A DNA stretch of 42,669 nucleotides from CAZAKZ01 sp964485695 (GTDB taxonomy: Bacteria; Planctomycetota; JAFGQW01), in NCBI GenBank assembly GCA_964485695.1, contig CAZAKZ010000038.1, positions 1-42,669 on the forward strand, in the 5' to 3' direction. Made by a program: the position numbers and the translations under genes. Each line of letters opens with the position of its first letter. Position 1 is the stretch's first letter. Positions 1-7,409 of this stretch are shown here, in pieces. The notes under the pieces were generated by a model. That model was not told the origin of the DNA. It did no database searches and saw nothing but the letters and a program-made list of their open reading frames with translations.

Positions 1-643
1 CAAAAATACTCTCAGAATCGATGGGTGTCATGCAGGCTTGCCGAAAGGACACGCTGTGCTGGACGATGAGAAAGGCGTCGTTTGAGGCGCGGCGGCCGAA
101 TCGCCTGGCGTCGATCCAGCCGATCTCGCCGATCCGGTCGCGGAGCCAGGCGGTATTGTCCCGGTCCACCTTGCCCATCTCCGCCACGCGACGGCGGTCC
201 TTTCGAACGGCCTGGTCCTTCTTGGCGCGGCTCAGGAGCTCGGAGCGAATCTCGTTCACGGTCTTCTCTGGAAGACGTCCCTTCTTGCCGAGCGCCAGAG
301 GCTTCGGCTCCAGGTCTTCGGGCGGCTTCCGCAGGCGCTCGTACTTGCCCTTGTTCCGGCCCTCCTCGATGCGGAGCGTCTTTCCGGTCATCGAGTATTT
401 CCAGGCCATGTACTCTCCCCGGACCCAGACCTCCACCCGGTCCTTGCGGTAGCGCGCCAGATAAAACCGGGTCCGGCTCCCGTGGCGGACGATGCACCGC
501 TCCTTCTGGAAGCAGAGGATCCTGCCCTTGCCGTCCACCTCGCGCCAGGCGCCCAGAATCCGCGGCGCGGCTGGAACCGCCGCATGGAGAAGAGGGGACG
601 TAATGACCAGGATCGTCAGGGAAAGCAACAGAACGCGATTCAT
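1..643 (-). CDS. Secreted DUF6624-like protein, 3' end cut off by window edge
   Basis: This frame is open from an ATG at 643 to the left edge, giving 214 codons without a stop. The protein starts with an N-terminal signal peptide (MNRVLLLSLTILVITSPLLH, then AAVPAAP). Next comes a domain of about 90 residues rich in charged and aromatic residues, reading like a small lipocalin-type or strand-rich region (GAWREVDGKGRILCFQKE, RFYLARYRKDRVEVWVRGEY). A Lys/Arg-rich linker follows. The last visible part (NTAWLRDRIGEIGWID, then ASNDAFLIVQHSVSFRQACM) matches the pattern I know from DUF6624 proteins: a Trp-containing helix, then a conserved Ala-x-x-x-x-x-x-VQH-x-x-x-x-x-x-Q stretch. A weak GAGG precedes the start. 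No biochemical role is known for DUF6624; export is inferred from the signal sequence. The gene lies 93 bases downstream of the winged-helix gene on the same strand. Confidence 0.75.
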   Translation of the reverse strand, partial: MNRVLLLSLTILVITSPLLHAAVPAAPRILGAWREVDGKGRILCFQKERCIVRHGSRTRFYLARYRKDRVEVWVRGEYMAWKYSMTGKTLRIEEGRNKGKYERLRKPPEDLEPKPLALGKKGRLPEKTVNEIRSELLSRAKKDQAVRKDRRRVAEMGKVDRDNTAWLRDRIGEIGWIDARRFGRRASNDAFLIVQHSVSFRQACMTPIDSESIF

Positions 644-736
644 GGCAACCTCACGGAAAAGGACCGAGACGACTCATCGTTACTCTAACACGTGACCGGG
701 TCGGATTTGGGCCTGAGCATTGATAAATAACTGAAA

Positions 737-1768
737 CTAATCTCTATTCAGGCCCTTGCTCAGACCCTCGATGTCCTTGAAAAAGACGTTTGTATATTCC
801 TCGCCCTGGTACCTCTTCTCGTCGGATAGTACTCCATGGAATCCCGCGGTTTCAATATCGGGGCGGACATCTTGCATGAGGCGGCGGAGTTCAGAGGACA
901 GCAGAAGAGGATCCTCCTCAAGGTCTTCGATGTCCCCGGTCTTCAACCAGATCTTCTCCAGGGCGCTGAAGAGGGGTGGCCAGCAGATCCAGAGGGGGGA
1001 GGCGCCGTTCGGCGCCAGCAACGGTCGCCACGACTCCGGTTCCAGCCAGTAACGTTTTATCTTACCGCTTTTTTGTATGCGGAGGACGCCTGAGTGCGCC
1101 ATTTCGACCATGGCGTCTTGTATTGTTTTGTGAAAATACCCGGTTCTTCGTGCTACTTCGGGTGGATGCAGAGCCTGTCCGTCGAGCAAGCAGGCGATAA
1201 TTTCGCACCGCGCCTGGATGCCGAAGAGTGCTCGGAGCTTAAGAACCAGATTTCCAGGGGACTCGGGCGGGAATCGGCGGGACAATCCACGTAGTCCTAA
1301 CGGATTCCTCAAAAGACAGCAAGATGCGAACGTCTCATCCGGCTCCCCCAGAAGGGGCAGTGGAATACCATCTCTGGAATAGAACAGGGGTGTAGCCGGG
1401 TCTGCGTGGTGTGCTTCAGCGAGTCGTCTCCATTTCTGCGTTGCGGTCCGGTTCCTCAGGAGCCGAGCCATGGCGCTGATGACAGGTCCACCTGAATAAT
1501 CGTATTGATCGAGCATGCGCCGCAACCGCTGTATGTTGATAAAGCGTCCGTTCACAGTGAGCCAGTCCAGAATCTCGTCAAAGAGCCTTGCATCCCAGCG
1601 GCCCAGGGTCGCCGAAAATGCGAGGAGTGCTTCTGGATCGATGATCCAGGAAACCCGGGTCTCGGTGTGACCCGCTACACCCATGTTGGACCAGTGCCGC
1701 CACAGGAAGGTCAACATGGTGTCCAGGAGGCGAGCTCTATACTCTTTCAGCGATATCTTCATGGCCAA
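737..1768 (-). CDS. Winged-helix (HTH) protein, partner of the nucleotidyltransferase-like gene
   Basis: 343 residues, mostly helical. Around residues 195-265 there is a winged-helix DNA-binding domain: a first helix (EIIACLLDG), then a helix-turn-helix (HPPEVARRTGYFHKTIQDAM), a recognition-type helix (VEMAHSGVLRI), and a wing with the basic turn KSGKIKRYWLEP. The preceding part (RHWSNMGVAGH onward) is not recognised. Its start codon lies inside the end of the upstream nucleotidyltransferase-like gene (32-base overlap), so the two are co-transcribed and probably translationally coupled. Such HTH plus nucleotidyltransferase-fold pairs are widespread in accessory DNA and are often interpreted as toxin-antitoxin or defence modules, with the HTH partner as regulator or antitoxin; that role is inferred. 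The pair is noticeably less GC-rich than the operons around it, which suggests acquisition by transfer. Confidence 0.8.
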   Translation of the reverse strand: MAMKISLKEYRARLLDTMLTFLWRHWSNMGVAGHTETRVSWIIDPEALLAFSATLGRWDARLFDEILDWLTVNGRFINIQRLRRMLDQYDYSGGPVISAMARLLRNRTATQKWRRLAEAHHADPATPLFYSRDGIPLPLLGEPDETFASCCLLRNPLGLRGLSRRFPPESPGNLVLKLRALFGIQARCEIIACLLDGQALHPPEVARRTGYFHKTIQDAMVEMAHSGVLRIQKSGKIKRYWLEPESWRPLLAPNGASPLWICWPPLFSALEKIWLKTGDIEDLEEDPLLLSSELRRLMQDVRPDIETAGFHGVLSDEKRYQGEEYTNVFFKDIEGLSKGLNRD

Positions 1769-2273
1769 GAATCCTCAGGAACTGCTTCATCATCGTCTTG
1801 TATCCTCCAGAAGGATCGTGGGTCATGGACCAGCATGCGGCTTGCAGCAATTCATCTCCGGTTGGATCGAGTGCCTTGAGATCATCGGCGTGATAACCGC
1901 CCATGCGATCAATCGCCGCATAGAGCTTGAAGTGAATCTGATCCAGGCGACTGGAGTAATAGACGATGAGCTTTTCACCATGGACTCGTCGAACAAGACG
2001 GTCGGTAAAACCAACCGGGAGTCCCAGGTCCAGTGCAACCTGACGAGCTGCATCCTCTAGGGCCACGGGCAAGGGATCAGGGTCCACGAGGTTGAGATCA
2101 CGGTCCATCAACGCCACAACGTCCACGTCCATGGTAGTGCGTGGCACCAGTTCCAATGCAATCAATGCAGAACCTCCGCAGACCACGAGTGCATGTTCCT
2201 CAGCTTTGTTCAGAACCAAGCGGCCGTTCAGTAGATTGAAAGCCGCCTCAAGAGTCATTTTGTTGATCGACAT
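1737..2273 (-). CDS. DUF6036-like nucleotidyltransferase-fold protein (toxin-like)
   Basis: 178 residues. Residues 30-53 carry the minimal nucleotidyltransferase signature: a hydrophobic strand, CGGSAL (Gly33-Gly34-Ser35), then TTMDVDVVAL with the metal-binding pair Asp49 and Asp51. This is the layout of the DUF6036/AbiEii-related families. The third catalytic carboxylate is not obvious from sequence alone; the LDQIHFKLYAAIDR stretch contains the most likely helical region after the core. The C-terminal third (ADDLKALDPTGDELLQAACW) is helical. The family is often paired with an HTH gene, as here (32-base overlap at the 3' end). In characterised relatives the enzyme transfers nucleotides to tRNA, proteins or small molecules; the target here is unknown. 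The ribosome-binding site is weak, and a sigma70-like promoter lies just upstream. Confidence 0.75.
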   Translation of the reverse strand: MSINKMTLEAAFNLLNGRLVLNKAEEHALVVCGGSALIALELVPRTTMDVDVVALMDRDLNLVDPDPLPVALEDAARQVALDLGLPVGFTDRLVRRVHGEKLIVYYSSRLDQIHFKLYAAIDRMGGYHADDLKALDPTGDELLQAACWSMTHDPSGGYKTMMKQFLRILGHEDIAERV

Positions 2274-2297
2274 GGTTAGTTACCCATGATAATTATA

Positions 2298-2325
2298 TTT
2301 ATACTATCCAGAACAGATGAGACAA
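2298..2325 (-). promoter_or_regulatory. Predicted sigma70-type promoter of the nucleotidyltransferase/HTH pair
   Basis: On the minus strand, a -35 box TTGTCT (2325-2320) and a -10 box TATAAA (2303-2298) are separated by 16 bases inside a strikingly AT-rich stretch (about 2276-2345). The expected start of transcription is about 15-20 bases upstream of the ATG at 2273, giving a very short leader without a clear Shine-Dalgarno sequence. The non-coding stretch 2274-2582 holds this promoter and, at its far end, the terminator of the peptidase gene; nothing else is evident between them (2346-2514). Confidence 0.4.
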
Positions 2326-2514
2326 CTATATTTATATATGTATTTCTTTACCCGCCCATCCAGGTTCGCCCTAGATCTTTTATTTCCAGAACTTAGGCGC
2401 TGTGTTTGGCTGAAGCCCGGTGAATCCATGAGCAATGGAAGCCCTGAATCACGAGGTCGAGATGAGGACTCAGGCGTGTATGTCGCACGGGGGTTTCATG
2501 GGGTGAAAATCAGC

Positions 2515-2555
2515 ATAAAAAACCGGCCTGATCCCCGTGGGGGGACCAGGCCGAT
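2515..2555 (-). terminator. Intrinsic terminator of the C25 peptidase gene
   Basis: A 13-bp stem (arms 2524-2536 and 2541-2553, one mismatch, loop of 4) is followed on the minus strand by six T residues (A-run at 2517-2522). It lies about 30 bases beyond the stop codon of the minus-strand peptidase gene. The form is textbook for a Rho-independent terminator. Confidence 0.9.
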
Positions 2556-2582
2556 TGGACGGTTCCTTTCAGGTCGTATCGA

Positions 2583-5459
2583 TCAGCGGACGATCCTCGT
2601 TTCTCCTGTGTTGGTGGCACCGTTGATGCCGACACGGTCGTACGAAACAGCTGCATGGTAGACCATGATGCCGATGAGCAAGGGCGTGTTCGGCGCGGCG
2701 AAGATGCCTGCGCCGGAGCCGGAACGCGACAGCTGGCCTGAGTAGGAGTTGAATACGGGCGGGCCGACAAAGAGGGAAGCCCAGAATACCGCGTCCGGAG
2801 TCAGGTAGACGGTGTAGCCGCCCAGAGGCATCGGGGCCTTTCCGGTCACCGAGGCAGCGATCTGATAGAAGGCTGCCGAGGGGCCTCCGGAGAGGGCCAG
2901 AAGGGCGCCCCTTCCGACGGGCAACGTGGCGGGCGCGGCCAGGGTGAAGCCGCCCTGGACGGTGAGGCGGTGCTTGGGACCCATGTACTCGCCCGGAATG
3001 GGGGAGTACCAGTCCAGGGCGTTGAAGGGATCCTTCGTGTACCGGCTGTGAGTGTAGGCGCGGGCGATGCCGGTGTCGGTTCGCACGGTCACGCCGCCCG
3101 AGGCCGAGGCATTGTAGCGGATCTCGACACAGACGTTCGACGCACCGCTGTACTTGAAGGGGGCGGTGAGTCCGATGTCGCACCACTTGTTCGCCGTGCA
3201 GGCCCAGGTGATGGGCCCCCTCCTGTAGACCTCGACGGGGCCCTTGCCCAGGATCGTGGCGAATTTCGTGGTTCCGGCGGTGCCGAAATCCTTGTAGGTG
3301 GTGTGGCCCATGCGCATCTGGAAATCCTTCACCGCGAAGGTGCGGGTGCTGGTGGGCGCAAAGGCGATGTCGGTGATGGTGAAGGGGCTGGTTCCCAGGA
3401 CCTTCCGGTCCACGATGAACTGGAACCGCCAGCCCGTGTAGAGGTTGAAGGGCCAGGAGTTGACGCCGCCCGTGGTGGGCGTGTTGGACGGGTTGTAGAC
3501 GTACTTCGGCGTCGTGCCGGCGCCCACGGCGATATTGCCCATGTAGGGGCGGTAGTCCTTTGCCGTCACGGTGACCATCATGGTGCCCGTGGAGGTGGGA
3601 TTGACGCTGAGGGTGGCCACGCCGGAGGAATTGGTGTTCCCCACCGCGAAGACCTCGGTGCCCTTGTAGAGACAGACCTTGGCCCCGCTGACGGCGAGGC
3701 TGCCCCGCTTCACCGTGACCTGGACGCTCTGGCTGCCGGTATTGATGGTGGCGGGGTGGGTCGCGGTCATGGTGTAGGGCACCCGGCCCCAGAGGTTGGT
3801 GCAGGCGTCTCCGCCCCACCAGTACATCTTGGCGTTGCGTTGGCCGGAGGATCCCATGGCGATGATGGCCTGGGTGGCCTTGTAGTAGAAGGCGTAGATG
3901 TTGGTAAGGCCGTCGCAGAAGATGGCCGAATACAAGGTCTTGTCGTAGGTGTGGTTGGCGGTGGTGTAGGACGGCAGGATGGCTCCCAGGCTGGCCACGG
4001 CCCCGTCGCTGGCCTGGAGCCAGGCTTCCTGGAGGCAGCTCGAACTGAACCTGCCGTTGTAGCAGGCGATGTTGAAGACAATGGGGGTCATGTCGCCGTT
4101 CTTGAGGGCATGGACCCGGGTGGTGTTGTATTCACCGGACTGACCGCACCAGCCGTTGACCCAGCCCGTGGTGCTGCCGTGACCGCGGTAGTTCACCAGG
4201 CCCACGCCGTAGTTGATGTGGCCCGACACCGTGTCGTTGGTGACCCCGGTCTGGTGTCCGTACTGCGTGATGGTGGTCCAGCCGCTCGAGGCCAGGCAGC
4301 CGCTGGCGATCTGCATCTTGCAGCCCACGTACTTGCCGGGGGCCTGCTCCCGGTGCGCGGCCAGGATGGTCTTCGTGAACCAGGAGCCGGGCGGTGGATT
4401 CTGCTCGTACTTCAGGATCTTCTGCACCTGGTGGCTGATCACCGAGGGGGTGGTGCCCGAGAGCCGGCCCAGGCCCACGTCCGGATAGAGGTCGGGGCTG
4501 GAGCCGCCCGTGAGGCAGGCGTACCACATGTCCGAGTAGGTGCCCGACCAGGAGTAGTAGGGGATCTGGGCGTAGTCGCCCACCAGCACCACGAACTTGA
4601 GCTTGCCCTGGTTGTAGCGGGTCAGGATCAGGTTCTTGATGGTGGTCTGGCTGGTGGAGGTGGTAGTGACGAGCTCGGTCACGTAGCCCTGCCGCTTCCG
4701 CCAGTTCAGGAGCGCCGTCACGCCGGAGGCGAGGGGCGTGTTGGCCACCACGAGATATTCGACGGCGGGTGCGTCGAGGTTGTTGTTGGGCTCGGCCATG
4801 GTGGGCACGAACTTGAAGTTCGCCACCGTGGCCTCGGCCGCGGTCTTGAACTCGTCGGCGAGGGTTACCGGAGTCCAGGTGGTGGGCATGCCTGCATGGA
4901 CCACTTCCACCACCAGGCGGGAAGCCGCGCCGGTGAGGGTGCCGTCTCCCAGGGCCCGGAAGGGGAAGATCTGGAGGCTGGCCACGGGCATATCCCGCCA
5001 GTGACCGGAGTGGGCCACGAGAGCCTGGGCCTCGGGGAAGGCGACGCCGGGGGCGGCGGGCTGCGGAGGCAGGTGATTCTCGCCCTCGAGCTCGGGCCGG
5101 GGAGCCATGCGGACCCTGTATTTCCCTGGAAGGCCGAAATTGGCGGACCGCAGCACCAGAGCCGGCGTGCCTGCGAAGGGCATGGCCACGGTGCAACCCA
5201 CGAAGGGGAGCTCGGGCCGGCCCTCGGTCATGGACACCTGGCCCTCCGGCAGCTTGAACCGGTAGCCATGGGCGGTGGTCTCGGCCCAGAATCCGGGTAC
5301 GGTGATCTCGAGCACCGTGCTTCGCTCCGTGCTGGAAAGGGCGCACACTGCAGGGAGCGTGCCCGGTTTGGCTCCGCTGACCAGGGCCACCCAGTCGTCT
5401 GCTGCGACGGGAAGGGCGACCAGGGCAAGCAGGAGAGCGAAGAGCATAAATCGTCTCAT
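2583..5459 (-). CDS. Secreted gingipain-type cysteine peptidase (family C25)
   Basis: 958 residues with a signal peptide (MRRFMLFALLLALVALPVAA). Residues of about 20-225 look like the gingipain propeptide (strand-rich, EGRPELPFVGCTVAMPF). The caspase-like catalytic domain spans about 230-560: a first strand VEYLVVAN, the strand KFVVLVGDYAQIP, the catalytic His427 in VNYRGHGS and the catalytic Cys466 in FNIACYNG, both in the context seen in gingipains. After it comes an Ig-like domain of about 80 residues (PATINTGSQSVQVTVKRG), then a strand-rich domain (WRFQFIVDRKVLGTSPFTIT) and a C-terminal module (ALLALSGGPSAAFYQIA) of a type common in secreted planctomycete proteins. I see no type IX secretion signal domain, so Sec export followed by T2SS is the likely route; this is inferred from the T2SS operon nearby. 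The start has a strong AGGAGG about 9 bases upstream. The gene appears monocistronic, ending in an intrinsic terminator. Confidence 0.9.
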   Translation of the reverse strand: MRRFMLFALLLALVALPVAADDWVALVSGAKPGTLPAVCALSSTERSTVLEITVPGFWAETTAHGYRFKLPEGQVSMTEGRPELPFVGCTVAMPFAGTPALVLRSANFGLPGKYRVRMAPRPELEGENHLPPQPAAPGVAFPEAQALVAHSGHWRDMPVASLQIFPFRALGDGTLTGAASRLVVEVVHAGMPTTWTPVTLADEFKTAAEATVANFKFVPTMAEPNNNLDAPAVEYLVVANTPLASGVTALLNWRKRQGYVTELVTTTSTSQTTIKNLILTRYNQGKLKFVVLVGDYAQIPYYSWSGTYSDMWYACLTGGSSPDLYPDVGLGRLSGTTPSVISHQVQKILKYEQNPPPGSWFTKTILAAHREQAPGKYVGCKMQIASGCLASSGWTTITQYGHQTGVTNDTVSGHINYGVGLVNYRGHGSTTGWVNGWCGQSGEYNTTRVHALKNGDMTPIVFNIACYNGRFSSSCLQEAWLQASDGAVASLGAILPSYTTANHTYDKTLYSAIFCDGLTNIYAFYYKATQAIIAMGSSGQRNAKMYWWGGDACTNLWGRVPYTMTATHPATINTGSQSVQVTVKRGSLAVSGAKVCLYKGTEVFAVGNTNSSGVATLSVNPTSTGTMMVTVTAKDYRPYMGNIAVGAGTTPKYVYNPSNTPTTGGVNSWPFNLYTGWRFQFIVDRKVLGTSPFTITDIAFAPTSTRTFAVKDFQMRMGHTTYKDFGTAGTTKFATILGKGPVEVYRRGPITWACTANKWCDIGLTAPFKYSGASNVCVEIRYNASASGGVTVRTDTGIARAYTHSRYTKDPFNALDWYSPIPGEYMGPKHRLTVQGGFTLAAPATLPVGRGALLALSGGPSAAFYQIAASVTGKAPMPLGGYTVYLTPDAVFWASLFVGPPVFNSYSGQLSRSGSGAGIFAAPNTPLLIGIMVYHAAVSYDRVGINGATNTGETRIVR

Positions 5460-5639
5460 GATTCGGAACCTCCTGTTCGTTGGATGAGGAGGAAAAATTG
5501 TCCCACTTGGCCGTGTGTGCCCCCGCCAGTCGGTTCAAACCCAGGGACGATTGGCCTCTCATTTCCATGTCCCGGGTCTCGAAGCGGGATGCGGGGGACC
5601 GGGTTAATGCCTCTACTATGGATGTTTGATGTCCGAAAA

Positions 5640-6599
5640 TCAATAGGGTAGGTGCCAGGGCAGCCGATCCAGGTCCACGTTGCCGCCCGAGACGAGAATT
5701 CCCACCCGGCGGTCGCGGAGGTCCACGGCTCCCTCCAGAAGTGCGGCCAGGGGGACGGCGGCCGAGGCCTCGATGACCATCTTCATGCGTTCCCACACCG
5801 CGCGCATGGCCTGGACAATGGCCTCCTCGGACACCGTGACGATGCGATCCACGTGGTTCAGGATGATGGGGAAATTTCGTTTCCCCAGCGAGGTGAGCAG
5901 ACCGTCGGCCACGGTGACCGGATTCACCGAGGGAATGATCCTGCCCGCCTGGAACGACCGGAACGCGTCGTCCGCTCCCCGGGGCTCGGCCCCGATGACC
6001 CGGGTGCGTGGGCTCAGGTGGTGAACCGCCAGGGCCGTGCCGGCCAGGAGTCCGCCGCCGCCCACGGGCGCCACCACCACGTCGAGGTTTTCGACCTCCT
6101 CGAGGAGTTCCAGGGCCGCCGTGGCCTGGCCGGCGATGATGCGGTGGTCGTCGTAGGGGTGGATGAAGGTGGCCCCGGTGCGGGCCACCACCGCCTCGAG
6201 GGTTCGTTCACGAGCTTCGAGGGTGGGTTCGCACTCGGTGATGAAGGCACCGTAGTCCGCCACCGCGGTCTTTTTCGGCACCGCCGAGTCGGCGGGCATG
6301 ACCACGTGAGCGGCGACGCTCCGGTTCTTCGCCGCCAGGGCCAGGGCCTGGGCGTGGTTGCCCGAGGAGTGCGTGGCCACCCCGCGCCGGGCGGCCTCGT
6401 CCGGGAGGGAGAACACCGCGTTGGTGGCGCCGCGGAACTTGAACGCGCCGACCTTCTGGAAGTTCTCACACTTGAAGTGGAGCCGGGCACCCGTCGTGCG
6501 GTCGAGGCCGTTGCACGTAAGCACGGGCGTCCGGTGGGCCCAGGGAGAGATGCGTCTCGCCGCCTCCCGGATGGCGGCCAGGTCGGGCACGGTATCCAT
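5640..6599 (-). CDS. PLP-dependent serine racemase / threonine (serine) dehydratase family enzyme
   Basis: 319 residues, fold type II PLP enzyme, cytoplasmic. The PLP Schiff-base lysine is Lys54 in GAFKFRGATN; the substrate/cofactor loop is SSGNHAQA (about 78-85); the phosphate-binding glycine loop is PVGGGGLLAG; and WERMKMVIEASAAVP and ILVSGGNVDLDRL are family hallmarks. The SSGNH variant, ITECEPTLEARERT and WERMK resemble eukaryotic-type serine racemase more than biosynthetic IlvA, and there is no ACT regulatory domain. Likely reactions are L/D-serine interconversion or dehydration of serine or threonine to a 2-oxo acid and ammonia; which dominates cannot be read from sequence. The start at 6599 is chosen over a longer 5' extension because of GGGAGG seven bases upstream and because conserved sequence begins there. 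It overlaps the stop of the upstream AtuA-like remnant (TGATG). Confidence 0.88.
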   Translation of the reverse strand: MDTVPDLAAIREAARRISPWAHRTPVLTCNGLDRTTGARLHFKCENFQKVGAFKFRGATNAVFSLPDEAARRGVATHSSGNHAQALALAAKNRSVAAHVVMPADSAVPKKTAVADYGAFITECEPTLEARERTLEAVVARTGATFIHPYDDHRIIAGQATAALELLEEVENLDVVVAPVGGGGLLAGTALAVHHLSPRTRVIGAEPRGADDAFRSFQAGRIIPSVNPVTVADGLLTSLGKRNFPIILNHVDRIVTVSEEAIVQAMRAVWERMKMVIEASAAVPLAALLEGAVDLRDRRVGILVSGGNVDLDRLPWHLPY

Positions 6600-6760
6600 C
6601 AAACGCCTCCCGGGGGATCTTCCTGGTCCGGGTTCTCCTCCCGGACAGGAATCCTCACGGCGATGACGTGGGGCTTTCTTTCCAGGCCTCTCAGGAAGGA
6701 CACCTCGGGAAAACCGTACCCGAGCATGCCGCAGGGGGAGAGGATTCTGACCTCGCTCAC
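6599..6760 (-). pseudogene. Remnant of an AtuA-family (DUF1446) gene, N-terminus only
   Basis: A 53-codon frame starting at GTG 6760 with an excellent GAGGAG eight bases upstream. The first 34 or so residues (VRILSPCGMLGYGFPEVSF, then RGLERKPHVIAV) match the very N-terminus of AtuA-type acyclic-terpene-utilisation proteins, in which an EVRILSPTGMLGYGFP-like start leads into a PDVIAVDAGSTDPGPYYLG-like segment. Here the homology stops exactly at VIAV and the frame runs through unrelated sequence (RIPVREENPDQED) to a TGA that overlaps the ATG of the racemase gene. Full-length family members have several hundred residues, so nearly all of the gene is deleted. It may still act as a translated leader coupling translation into the racemase gene. 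Confidence 0.6.
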
Positions 6761-7040
6761 AGGCGCACTCCTCAAGGCCCGTTCTACCACACGGGGTAGG
6801 TGTGGAGAAGAGGTGCACGGCCCGATTCCCCCTGTAACCAATCCCGGCAGAGAGGGTATCAGTCCAAATACGTACTCATCTCGAAATCAGTGGCCAGGCC
6901 GGCCGGGGAATGAGGCTCTTATTGAGAACGGGAGTGGGATCCACAGGCTGTAACCCCTCCACAAAAACAGGTATTTATGTTAAAAAAGAGAGTCACATGT
7001 CCTGTCTGCTCCACGTCTCGGGAAGGCCACATTTGTTGAC

Positions 7041-7409
7041 ATGAACTGGATCCGAATGATCACGGCCGGACTCCTCGCCGCCGGGTGCCTGTGGGCACCG
7101 GGGTGCGTATCCCACGACGTGAAAAGAACAGAGAGAGAGCGGGTTTCCCGGAAGCAGGTCGAAACCCTGGAGACCCTCTCCTCACAGGAGCTTAAGGTCG
7201 CCGCCTTCGCCGAGACCCTTTCGGATGTCCATCGAGCCGTGGTGAAGATCCGACCCGGAGCCGCGGTGATTCTCCTGACCCCGGCTCCCGGCAGGACCCT
7301 CCGCCGGGAAACCGTGGACAGGATCAACGATTTCACCTTGACCCATACCGGCCTCAGCAGGAGTCAGATCATCATGAAGTCCAGGGGAACCAGACTGGGG
7401 AGCCAATGA
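7041..7409 (+). CDS. Small predicted lipoprotein, candidate T2SS pilotin or accessory factor
   Basis: 122 residues. The N-terminus is a lipoprotein-type signal (basic MNWIR, hydrophobic core, LAAGC with Cys16 as the likely lipidated residue; a second Cys22 follows). The mature part is short and charged (SHDVKRTERERVSRKQVETL), then a helix and a small alpha/beta segment (AAVILLTPAPGRTLRRETV). I do not recognise a family. Its stop codon overlaps the ATG of the giant secretin gene (ATGA), so it is the first gene of the T2SS operon and is probably made in fixed ratio with the secretin. Small outer-membrane lipoproteins encoded next to secretins are commonly pilotins that carry the secretin to the outer membrane and help it assemble; that role is an inference. 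The nearest Shine-Dalgarno match (GGAAGG) is about 14 bases upstream of the ATG, which is far. No convincing promoter was identified in the divergent gap 6761-7040. Confidence 0.7.
   Translation: MNWIRMITAGLLAAGCLWAPGCVSHDVKRTERERVSRKQVETLETLSSQELKVAAFAETLSDVHRAVVKIRPGAAVILLTPAPGRTLRRETVDRINDFTLTHTGLSRSQIIMKSRGTRLGSQ

Noticed and set aside
2970..5651. An 893-codon plus-strand frame opposite the C25 peptidase
   Set aside because: Low-complexity Gly/Val/His composition and no motifs; the minus strand encodes a complete peptidase with catalytic residues and a terminator.
5638..5665. Promoter for the C25 peptidase on the minus strand (TTGATT with a CATAGT-like -10)
   Set aside because: The -10 match is poor, and the -35 overlaps the end of the racemase gene; the evidence is not better than chance.
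6918..7040. Promoter for the T2SS operon (TGTAAC, 17 bases, TATTTA; also a TTGACA just before the ATG)
   Set aside because: The boxes match poorly or lie too close to the start codon; the AT-rich patch around 6960-6990 is the likely area but cannot be resolved by eye.
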